Positions 46,813 through 56,222 of a stretch of 64,000 nt of DNA are shown in pieces (position 1 is the stretch's first letter; each line of letters opens with the position of its first letter). This DNA comes from Gnetum montanum (lineage: Eukaryota; Streptophyta; Gnetopsida; Gnetales; Gnetaceae): positions 217,176 through 281,175 of the forward strand of contig MNCI01020421.1 of assembly GCA_015680685.1 (NCBI GenBank), given 5' to 3'. The notes under the pieces are model-generated. The model saw only the letters and a program-made list of their open reading frames with translations, searched no databases and was not told where the DNA came from. Both the position numbers and the translations under genes were made by a program.

Positions 46813-48755
46813 TCCAAGGAACCTGACAGCTCCTCGTTCTCGGGGAAGACCCCTTGAAAAAGGTCATAGAGTTATGAAGGCCACAGGAGGTTGGCAGGAT
46901 GACTTCCCTAGCAGTCGAGACCCCCAAGTAGTTGGCTAGAGCAGCCTCCATCAGGCGAATTGCTCGACCCTGGAAGTAGGTCTGATCACCATGCTAGTTA
47001 GTAAAGAAGGAGTTGTCAGGAAGGTCAGGATCCCCGACCAGCTTCTGCAATAGGGTGGCCCAACCACATTGACAAACCATCCACCACAGCTCCTCGTCAG
47101 CCTGGTAGGTGGCGCAGTCAGGCGCGTACGTCGGCGTCTTCCCCATAGCATCCGCAATCTCACACCATGCTCTGCATGTCCACTGGATGAGTTGCTGGGG
47201 GTTGGGGGTAGCCGCCTGGGCAAATACCATGCGGTTCCACGCCTTCCAAGCGTGCCACAACAACAGCGCCAACCAGGAGTCACCATCAAAATGCCACAGG
47301 GGGGGCCCTCCTGCATGCACGCCAAGTGGCGAGCATGTAGGGGTAGTCATAGATGAAGTGGTTGAGGGTCTCGGGGCCATGACCACAGCGCGGACACGTG
47401 GATCCTGCAGAATGTTGCGCTGCTGCAGAAACACATGCACGGGGAGCATGGCAGACCAGAGTAGCCAGAGAAAGATTTTGACTTTCTCGGGGAGCTACCC
47501 ATGCCAGATAGCCAGCCAACCGTCCTCAGGGGGGAATTTATGGGTCAAGATATCGCACAGCTCGAGGGGGATATAGTTCAAACTTGACATCCGCCACATG
47601 TGCTGGAAGATTGACAACCAAGGCCTTGAGCCATGCGAACCAGACCACCAGAGCGTGTACTTCTGGTGAATGATACAGGCCCACTGACTACACTCCCCCT
47701 GAGCACGAGTAAGCAGGTTGACCAGCCGCTGTTGCCCCATCGCACACTCATCCTTGAAAGTAGTGATCCCTAGCCCCCCCACCGTACAAGGATGGGCCAC
47801 GCAATGTCAATTGACAGGATGGAGTTTGCTCCCCCCTTTGCCCCCCCACCATAGGAAACAGCGGATCCTCGTGTTGATATGGTGGATGATGGCCGCGGGG
47901 GGCTCGGCGACCGCCGCCACAAAGCACGTGGTGGCAGCCAGGATCCCAGTGGCCAAGAGGAGGTGGTCCTTGCACGTTAAAAAATGGTTTTCCCAATGAT
48001 TGATACGGAGTTCGAGCTTGGCCAGGAGGGGGGTCCAAGTATGGTTCAGCCCCCACTGGAATAGCAGGACCCCTAGGTAGGTATCGGTGTTCTTCCCGGG
48101 TTGAACATTCAGAATTTGTGTAACGCAGTTCTACACCTGCGGGTCCACGTTGATGAAGTGCGCCGCTGACTTGGTGCGGTTGATTTCTAAACCTAACTTG
48201 GCGGCCAATCTGGTCAGAGCCAGGTTGATACACCGGGCTTGCGGGACCGCTGCCTGACTGAGAAGCATGGTATCGTCAGCGTAGTGTTCAACCCGACAAG
48301 CCACCCCCGCAATGTCCAGGTCCTCCACCCCCGAGGTGCTACAGTAGGATTGCATGAGGTCCATGGCAATGATGAACAACAAGGGGGATAGGGGGTCGCC
48401 TTACCTCAGACCTCGACTAGGGGAGGAAAAGCCCCATAGCCGCCCCCCCACATCAAAAGAGAACCCGACGGAGGACTGGATATGCAAACATAATTGGACA
48501 ATTCTAGGATCAAAGCCTTTCCTATGCATGATGTCATGCAGGGCGTCCCAGCTAAGCATGTCATAGGCCTTCGCAATGTCTAGCTTGAGACAAAGACCAA
48601 GAAACCCCGTGGTGCGGAGGGAGTGAAGGACCTCTTGCATAAGAAGGACCTGATCCTGGAGGGTCCTACCATGGACGAAGCCCGCCTGATTGCGCCCAAC
48701 CAACCTGGGCAGGAGGGGGCCCAGCCGGTTGACCAGGAGTTTGGAAAAGATGCAC

Positions 48756-48764
48756 ACAACATTT
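48756..48764. repeat. LINE target site duplication, right copy (ACAACATTT)
   Basis: Matches 45,389-45,397; the host LTR resumes with CACATCACTCATATTT. Confidence 0.85.
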
Positions 48765-48979
48765 CACATCACTCATATTTCCATTTTAACTAACCACACC
48801 ACCCCCCAGTTGAATCCATTACCCTGGTTGTAATTGGAAAAGTTCCTATTTGACCAACAAGACTATTTAGGATTCTCTACCTCTATTTTATAGCAAGGCC
48901 CTCTTGTGGCGATAGGGTTAAGGATATGCATCTATTGATCCCTTAGTGATTCCAACCACCAAAATTTTTGTTCATTACA

Positions 48980-50034
48980 CTATATGTTGACAAAACCCCT
49001 ACAAGTGGGTAAGCCAGCTAGGAGACTTCAAGGCCAACATGAAGGAGTGCAAGGGGGGTAGAACTAACATACCCTGAGCATGGAAAAGGGGGTGACCTAG
49101 CCTACATGGTTTGACCTTCACCCCTAACATTGACCTCCCATCCACCCTTAATGTTAACACTCTTCCCCTAGTGGAAGGGGATTAGCTAGATAGGAGAGAG
49201 TGGATTAGACAACATGAAAGGACTAGATAGCTAGGATGCATGGGCCTATATCTTACCTATCCCCTCAACATGGAAACTAATTTTCAATAATTTGGTAGCC
49301 AATATGAAGCCAATTAGTTAGTAATTTGGTAGATAATTTTTAGCCATCCAACCATTCATTTGTAGCCAATTTGTAGCCCAAATCATGGTCATAACCCGAT
49401 AAAATCTAAACCTTACCACCATGTCAAGGTTCCAAACTTTCGAAAATCTAGTACCTTTGGCATTTTAGCATCGAAGAGCTCTTACTTCCTTAGAATAAAC
49501 ATAGCTTCTTGGGGCATAGTAGTGTGGAACCTCTACAAGCTATTACCTCCTATTACTTCCCCGTAGGATCTATGACCTTTTAGGATCAATGTTACCCTCC
49601 TAGGATCCACAAATCCCAATGTTGTGTGCTTTGGCCATCCCAATCCTTCACATTTTCCTAACCCTAGTACCAACCAATGTTGTAGATCTAAGGTGGTAAA
49701 AAAGGAGGTTCAATAGCATCAGGACTGATAGAGAGATGAAATTGTGGAGTTGATCATGGCTTTAATGGGCTCTGAACCCCTACCCAAGTGAACCTCCCTT
49801 TGCTCCATTCTTGAGCACAAAATTTGTACATCTGTTTGAACTCATTCCTTTTTTATTTAATGAAGTTTAATATTTCATTTTATGTATAATTTGATAGATA
49901 ATTTTTTTTAGTATATTACTTTATAGATTTGCACCTTCCTACTTTGTTACCCACATAATGTATCCCCCTCAAGTCCCTAAGTGATCTACCAAACTGTTAA
50001 GGGCATTCTAAATCCAATTTTCCTTGTACAAGCC
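48980..50034. other. Spacer between opposed LTRs, second copy (uninterrupted)
   Basis: The empty-site counterpart of 3,517-3,781 plus 12,649-13,448, containing TAGGATGCATGGGCCTATAT at about 49,232-49,251 where the Athila-like element inserted in the first copy. Non-coding. Confidence 0.7.
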
Positions 50035-50931
50035 TATAACAACTAAAAACATCAATGGTTGAAATTACTAAGGGATCAACATATGCATAGCCTAAGCCCA
50101 CATCCATGCAAGGGTCTGCTAAAGGAAAAGATAGGATGCCTAGAACGGTCTTGTCAATTAAACAAGGACTTATCAATGTAATGCCAAAAGGATGGTAAGT
50201 GTAAAAATGGAATTTCATTTTATTAATGGTGATGACAATGTTAATGGTATTAACTATGTAGAGTGTACTCATTCAAAAGGGGTGAGTGTAGTTAAGGATC
50301 TCAATGAAAATAAGGGTGCCATCACATGGAGACTACTACTCAAACATAGTTGTAACATGACCATGCATTAAAAATGTAAAAAGTGCAAAGAAATTCTAAA
50401 AAACATAGGAGAGAGAAATAGAAAACCACCCCAAATGGGGTTGAGCACAGTTAGCTCCAAAAGAGGTAAGAAGATATGTGATGTATAATAGGTGTAGTGG
50501 AGAGCGTATTCACATTCTCAGTGGTGTCAGGTTGTAAAGTTTAGCACTCACCATGGTTTCTATGCTTATCAAGTTGGTCATCAAGCTTTGATATTTTATT
50601 AGGATACAACAAGGCTACAATGGACCATGGTGTGCAACTCTACTTCTCTCTAGTATGCTGCTATGCCTTTGGATCTCATTAATCCAAAATGCTAAGCTTT
50701 TTCCAATAGAATTTCAAAATGCCCACCTCTAAAATGTAGAGAGTTGGAGTATTAAGGTTAGGGTTCCCATGAATTGTAGATCACTTACCACGTGTCAGCA
50801 GGGTAGTTGGGACTACGCTGTCACCCAACTACACTCTCCACTAAGGCAAGTAGTGTTATGTGCTAGGACTACACTCTCCACTACATCATAGTGTAGTTGA
50901 GACATGGTAGCCCAAATTTGGTGTTGTTTCA
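50035..50931 (-). repeat. Inverted LTR, second copy
   Basis: Counterpart of 13,449-14,360, with the minus-strand LTR start at 50,931 next to the polypurine-tract relic TTGGTTCCTCTTTGTTG (50,932-50,948). The short minus-strand frame at 49,997-50,272 recurs in the third copy but has no family resemblance and is a conserved non-coding shadow. Confidence 0.65.
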
Positions 50932-51735
50932 TTGGTTCCTCTTTGTTGACATCTGGTTGAGTGGGCCAAGAGACATCAACAAAGAATTGCAAAATAGCAT
51001 AGTAGGCATGGTACCAACATTCCTTTTCTATGTGTGGTCAAATATCATGGCACTATACTCAATTGCGTTTTAAATAGTGGTAGGCTAAGAGTAAAAGGTA
51101 TAGATAATATGTTAGGGATAAAAGGGAAGATAAGGTTTAAATAGGGTGTTAATATCTACGATGAAAAGTTAGCACGACTAATAGTGACCATGGGACTAGG
51201 GTGGCTTACCCTTGAAAACATTGATCTCTCATCAGAGTGCTCATGAGAGAGTTAAGGTGGATTTATGCATGGACTAGTTACAAAATTATAGCACCACTAA
51301 TTGCGCTTGCGGACATGCTTTTCCCTCCTTTTTTTCTTTTTGTGCTTTTTCCTTTACTTTTTTTTTTGTTGTGGGACAAACCAACATTGAGTTTTACCCA
51401 TTTCTAAATGATAACTACAAGATGTTTTCCATCATGTGGACTATGCGCCATGTAATAGACTTTTCTTTGATGTAACAATGTCAAATCTGTAGGACATGTG
51501 TTTCCTCTTTGAGATGACTTGTGTTAGATTTGCCTAGGCTTTGACTAGCCAACAAAGGATTTCCATAGGATGACTTATGTTATGTTCACCTTGGGTTCCA
51601 TGGTTCAACTTGAAAAGGATTCCGTGCATTCATAGCACATGAGTGTTAGAGGGGTTTGCAAGCTTTGTTATTTGGGGAGTGAGAGCGTATTAGGGTATCG
51701 AAGTGGATGTGTGTAGGCTATAATGGGATGAGGAG
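50932..51735 (-). other. Truncated 3' UTR of the minus-strand element, second copy
   Basis: Counterpart of 14,361-15,160, ending at the same base before a plus-strand LTR. Non-coding, with a T-rich tract at 51,325-51,370. Confidence 0.6.
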
Positions 51736-52393
51736 TGAAACACCATCAAATTTGCATTCTTAGGCCTCGAATGCAGATTTTTCTAGGTGTAAAAACTTGG
51801 CAAATTTTTCTAAATGTTGAGCTACACTCTCACTACTCGGACTATGCTCTAGTGCATAGTTAGTGTACCTAATATAGATAGCCTAGATTTGCAAGATTTT
51901 TGTAAGTGTCAATAGTAGCTAAAAAATTTTATAGGTGTTGGAATATGCTCTCTCTATTGGGACTATGCTCTAAGATGTTGTCAATGTAGTATAGACACCA
52001 ATGACTAGTTCTATAGATTTTCCTAAGTGTCAATCTAAACCTTGTTAGGCTAGCTTCAGATGGAAGAAATAGTGACACCCTTGTTTTGGTTAAAACCCTT
52101 GGCTTTGCTTGCCCTCATTCTCTAGCTATGCTCTACACTTAGCACTATGAAACACTACTTTGACACTTAACAACATTTCACGTCACTCATATTTGCATTT
52201 AAACTAACCACACCACCCCCCAGTTGCACCCATTACCCTGGTTGTAATTGCAAAAGTTCCTATTTGATCAACAAGACTATTTAGGATGCTCTACCTCTAT
52301 TTTATAGTAAGGCCATTTTGTGGAGGTAGGGTTAAGGATATGCATCTATTGATCCCTTAGTGATTCCAACCACCAACATTTTCATTCATTGCA
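51736..52393 (+). repeat. Plus-strand LTR start fused to the U5 half of another LTR copy
   Basis: 51,736-52,077 matches the first ~340 bp of the LTR at 15,161. At about 52,075 the sequence switches to TGACACCCTTGTTTTGG, which matches 45,287 onward and then, past the LINE site, 48,765-48,979. This chimeric junction begins a third, partial copy of the locus. The uninterrupted LINE target site lies here at about 52,166-52,185. Confidence 0.7.
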
Positions 52394-53453
52394 CTCTATG
52401 TTAACACAACCCCTACAAGTGGGTAAGCTAGCTACGAGACTTCAACGCCAACATGAAGGAGTGCAAGGGGGGTAGAACTAACCTACCCTGAGCATGGAAA
52501 GGGGGGTGACCAAGCCTAGATGATTTGACCTTCACCCCTAACATTGACCTCCCATCCACCCTTAATGTTAACTCTCTTCCCCTAGTGGAAGGGGATTAGC
52601 TAGATAGGAGAGAGTGGGTTAGACAACATGAAAGGACTAGATAGCTAGGATGCATGGGCCTATATCTTACCTATCCCCTCAACATGGAAACTAATTTTCA
52701 ATAATTTGGTAGCCAATATGAAGCCAATCAGTTAGTAATTTGGTAGATAATTTGTAGCCAACCAACCATTCATTTGTAGCCAATTTGTAGCTCAAATCAT
52801 GGTCATAACCCAATAAAATCTAAACCTTACCACCATGTTAAGGTTCCAAACTTTTGAAAATTTAGTACCTTTGGCATTTTGGCATCGAAGAGCTCTTACT
52901 TACTTAGAATAAACATAGCTTCTTGGGGCATAGTAGTGTGGAACCTCTACAAGCTATTACCCCCTATTACTTCCCCATAGGATCTATGACCTTTTAGTGT
53001 CAATGTTACCCTCCTAGGATCTGCAAATCCCAATTTTGTGTACTTTGGCCATCACAATCCCTCACATTTTTCTAACCCTAGTACTAACCAATGTTGTAGA
53101 TCTAAGGTGGTCAAAAAGGAGGTTCAATAGCATTAGGACTGATAGAGAGATGAAATTATGGAGTTGATCATGGCTTTAATGGGCTCTGAACCCCTATCCA
53201 AGTGAACCTCCCTTTGCTCCTTTCTTGAGCACGAAATTTGTACATCCCATTGAACTCATTTATTTTTAATTTAATGAAGTTTAATATTTCATTTTATGTA
53301 TAATTCTAAAGATAATTTTTATATTTTTAGTGTATTACTTTATAGATTTTCACCTTCCTACTTTGTTACCCACATAATGTATCCCCCTCCAGTCCCTAAG
53401 TGATCTACCAAACTGTCAAGGGCATCCTAAATCCCAATTTCCTTATATAGGCC
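52394..53453. other. Spacer between opposed LTRs, third copy
   Basis: Very close to 48,980-50,034, closer than either is to the first copy. Contains the uninterrupted ATGCATGGGCCTATAT site at about 52,650. Non-coding. Confidence 0.7.
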
Positions 53454-54370
53454 TATAACAACTAGAAACATCAATGGTTGAAATCACTAAGGGATCAACA
53501 TATGCATAGCCTAACCCCACATCCATGCAAGGGTCTACTAGAGGCAAAGAGAAGATGCCTAGAAAGGTCTTGTCAATCAAACAAGGACTTATCAATGTAA
53601 TGCCAAAATGATGGTAAGTGTAAAAATGGCATTTCATGTTATTAATGGTGATGACAGTGTCAATGGTATTAACTATGTAGAGTGTACTCATTCAAAGGGG
53701 GTGAACGTAGTTAAGGATCTTAATGGAAGTAAGGGTGCCATCACTTGGAGACTACTGCTCAAGCATAGTTGTAACATGACCATGCATTAAAAATGTAAAA
53801 AATGCAAAGAAAGTCTAAAAAACATAGGAGAGAGAAATAGAACACCACCCCAAATGGGGTTCAGCATAGTTAGCTCCAAAAGAGGTGAGAAGATATGCGA
53901 TGTATAATAGGTGTAGTGGAGAGTGTACTCATAGTCTTGGTGGTGTTAGGTTGTAATGTTTAGCACTTACCATGGTGTCTATGCTTATCGAGTGGATCAT
54001 CACAGTGTACCATGGGCTATGCTATTTTACTAGGCTACAACAGTGCTATGATGGACCATGGTATGTAACTCTACTTCTCTCTAGTTTGCTGCTATGCCTT
54101 TCGATCTCATTCATCAAAAATGCCAAAATTCAAAGTTTTTGCCAATAGAATGTCAAAATTCCGATCGCTAAAATGCAGAGAGTTGGAGTATTAAGGTTAG
54201 GGTTCCCATGAATTGTAGATCACTTACCATGTGTCAGTAGGGTAGTTGGGACTACCCTGTCACCTAACTACACTCTCCACTAAGGCAAGTAGTGTTATGT
54301 GCTAGGACTACACTCTCCACTACATCATAGTGTAGTCGAGACATGGTAGCGCAAATTTGCTGTTGTTTCA
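53454..54370 (-). repeat. Inverted LTR, third copy
   Basis: Counterpart of 13,449-14,360 and 50,035-50,931, with the start on the minus strand at 54,370 adjacent to the polypurine relic. Confidence 0.65.
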
Positions 54371-54932
54371 TTGGTTCCTCTTTGTTGACACTTGGTTGAG
54401 TGGTCCAAGAGACATCAACAAAGAATTGAAAAACACCATAGTAGGCAAGGTACCAACATTTCTTTTCTATGTGTGGTCAAATGTCCTGGCACTATACTCA
54501 AGAGTGTTGTAAATAGTGGTAGGCTAAGATTAAAAGATATAGATAATATGCTAGGGATAAAAGGGAAGATAAGGTTTAAATAGGATGTTAATATCTAGGA
54601 TGCAAAGTTAGCACAACTAATAGTGACCATGGGACTAGGGTGGCTTACCCTTAAAAACATTGACCTCTCATCAGAGTGCTCATGAGAGAGTTAAGGTGGA
54701 TTCAGGCATGGACTAGTTACAAAATTATAGCACTACTAATGTGCTTGTGGACACTCTTTTCCCTCCTTTTTTTCTTTTTGTGCTTTTTCCTTTGCTTTTT
54801 TCTTGTTGTGGGACAGACCTACATTTAGTTTTACCCATTGCTAAATGATAACTACAAGATGTTTTCCATCAGGTTTACTATGTGCCATGTAACAGACTTT
54901 GCTTTGATGTAACAATGTCAAATCTATAGGAC
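54371..54932 (-). other. 3' UTR of the minus-strand element, third copy, cut by the young element
   Basis: Matches 50,932-51,492 up to AAATCTATAGGAC, after which the sequence changes to the GC-richer young element. Non-coding. Confidence 0.6.
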
Positions 54933-55775
54933 TATACGCTGACCTGTTGTAGCGTATACGCCTAGCGTATACCATGTTTCTAAATTGTAAACGCCTGGTC
55001 TAACGCCACGTGTCTCCCAGTCCGATTTTCCCGATAACCCTATCCCTATAAATAGCCCAGTTTTCCGCATTTACCAGGCCCCGCAAAAATTTACCAGAGC
55101 AGACCCAGAGCAATTACGCTGCAAAAACCCCCTTACGCTTACGCTTACGCTGGAAGTCCTGTACGCCGAGCACAATCCGCGCCTCGCCTACTATGTTAGC
55201 CAGCTGCATCCCTCTGTCCACCGGGGCTTTACGTCCGCCTTGTGTCTCTACACAACTGCGTTAGACCGGTGCACAACATTTTAACTCTATAATCCACTGT
55301 TCACGCTTATTGCAATTTCTTTTACAGTTTTACGTCAATTTGACCCACACTTCATTTACGCCTGCTTACGTTTACGCTCCGTCTGCGTCCGTGTACGCTC
55401 ACTGTTTATGCCGTTTGCATCTGTTTACGCCTTTTGTACTTGTTTACGCTGTTTACGCTGTTCACGCCTATATACGCTTACGCTGGGCCTACCTTTGTTT
55501 ACGCTGTTCACGCTTGATGTTGTTTACACCCCTCTACGCTTACGTTGTTTGCGCCCGTTTCACCGTTTACGCTCTATTTACACATAACCCAGCGTATAAC
55601 ACTTCGGTGACTCTCGGGGAAGTCCTTGTTTGATCCGCATGTGGACCATTGAAGGCACTCTGCCTTCACCCACTCCAGCTTGCACTCAAGCAGAGGCAGG
55701 GTCGACTGTGCTTGTTCGTGGATCTTTCGGTGCCCGTAACGTTCCAGCCTTGCACCGACGATTTCGGTCGGCACA
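54933..55775 (+). repeat. 5' LTR of the young element, dense in TACGCT motifs
   Basis: The end at ...GTCGGCACA is aligned with other LTR ends before GTTTTTGG. A G-box CACGTG (55,007) and TATAAATA (55,047-55,054) form the promoter; the surrounding CCCTATCCCTATAAATAGCCC aligns with the TATA region of the old LTRs. R/U5 is crowded with TACGCT, GTTTACGC and TTACGCTTACGC. The frame at 55,310-55,633 is an artefact of this repetitive sequence. The start coordinate is approximate. Confidence 0.6.
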
Positions 55776-56222
55776 GTTTTTGGCGCTAGAAGGAGGGCCT
55801 CTTCGCTTAAACAAACTGCACGTTCCTCAGCGTCTACGCTCATCATCATTTTCGCTGCTCTGTTTAAACCGCCGACTCAGTGTCTACGTTGTCGATTCTT
55901 CAGCGTCTACGCTACGCAGACCCTAGCGTATACGCTGCACGCTTACGCCAGCGTTTACGCTACACACAAACCCTAGCGTATACGCTGCACGCTTACGCCA
56001 GCGTTTACGCTGCGAACAAACCCTAGCGTATACGCTGCACGCTTACTCTAGCGTTTACGCTGCAAACAAACCCTAGCGTATACGCTGCAAACAAACCCTA
56101 GCGTATACGCTGCACGCTTACGCCAGCGTTTACACCGGATACTTACCCTGTAGATTCGTCTACACCAGTCGCATACACTACGTTATCCACATCGATCTTG
56201 CGCACTCAAACCGTCTATCATC
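55776..56222 (+). other. Primer-binding site and leader with 50-bp tandem array
   Basis: TGGCGCTAGAAGGAGGG at 55,781-55,797 is the primer site, five bases from the LTR end; the matching tRNA was not identified. Tandem units starting CCCTAGCGTATACGCTGCAC begin at 55,921, 55,971 and 56,021 (period 50), then a half unit and one more to about 56,145. Each unit holds the 12-bp palindrome AGCGTATACGCT. The gag ATG follows at 56,223. Confidence 0.75.

Larger units (their letters stand above)
45398..48755 (-). mobile_element. 5'-truncated LINE (non-LTR retrotransposon), minus strand
   Basis: The 3.36-kb insertion is strongly GC-rich in an AT-rich LTR. It is flanked by a 9-bp target duplication and ends in a short A-tail on the minus strand (T run at 45,398-45,401). 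It starts within the RT domain, so endonuclease and ORF1 are lost, the usual result of incomplete target-primed reverse transcription. It encodes RT, a zf-RVT-like cysteine/histidine region, a long C-terminal extension and a J-domain. The third copy of the locus (52,078 onward) lacks it, so it inserted after, or in only one of, the duplicated copies. Confidence 0.92.
45709..48755 (-). pseudogene. LINE ORF2 (partial): RT, zf-RVT, extension with coiled coil and J-domain
   Basis: RT fingers/palm begin IFSKLLVNRLGPLLPRLVG, then GFVHGRTLQDQ, KLDIAKAYDMLSW, SRGLR-stop-GDPLSPLLF and the catalytic YADDT (about 48,275). A YLGV segment follows, then the zf-RVT-like LPEKVKIFLWLLWSAMLP and CPRCGHGPETLNH. 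The frame continues without break to about 46,740. Removing the N artefact there keeps it open into an extension with SFFTN, DQTYFQGRAIRLMEAALANY and VALVEHFFVQSRNVS, which resembles the plant-transposon-protein module. A Glu/Gln/Arg-rich coiled coil (46,310-45,990; e.g. ETLRAQLTDELRARIRKEL) and a J-domain end the protein. Only two homopolymer frameshifts (near 46,335 and 45,975) and several TAG/TGA stops interrupt about 1,000 codons. Known plant LINEs usually end after zf-RVT or RNase H. Confidence 0.82.
43631..48979 (+). repeat. 3' LTR of the duplicated old element, interrupted by a LINE
   Basis: It starts TTAAAGACCAC-like (TG start mutated) and ends ...GTTCATTACA. A TATA box CCCTATAAATACC lies at about 44,789-44,801. 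After subtracting the LINE and the tandem duplication, its length matches the LTR at 1,913-3,516. It is continuous across the LINE: the uninterrupted sequence is seen at 52,140-52,200. Confidence 0.72.

Noticed and set aside
49997-53691. Minus-strand frames at 49,997-50,272 and 53,443-53,691 with similar sequence, suggesting a conserved small protein
   Set aside because: They are conserved because the whole inverted LTR is duplicated. The first copy (13,449 onward) does not keep the frame, and differences are not biased to third positions.
55310-55633. Plus-strand 107-residue frame rich in Tyr, Ala and Val
   Set aside because: Produced by the repeated TACGCT hexamer of the LTR; repetitive, no start context, overlaps U5.
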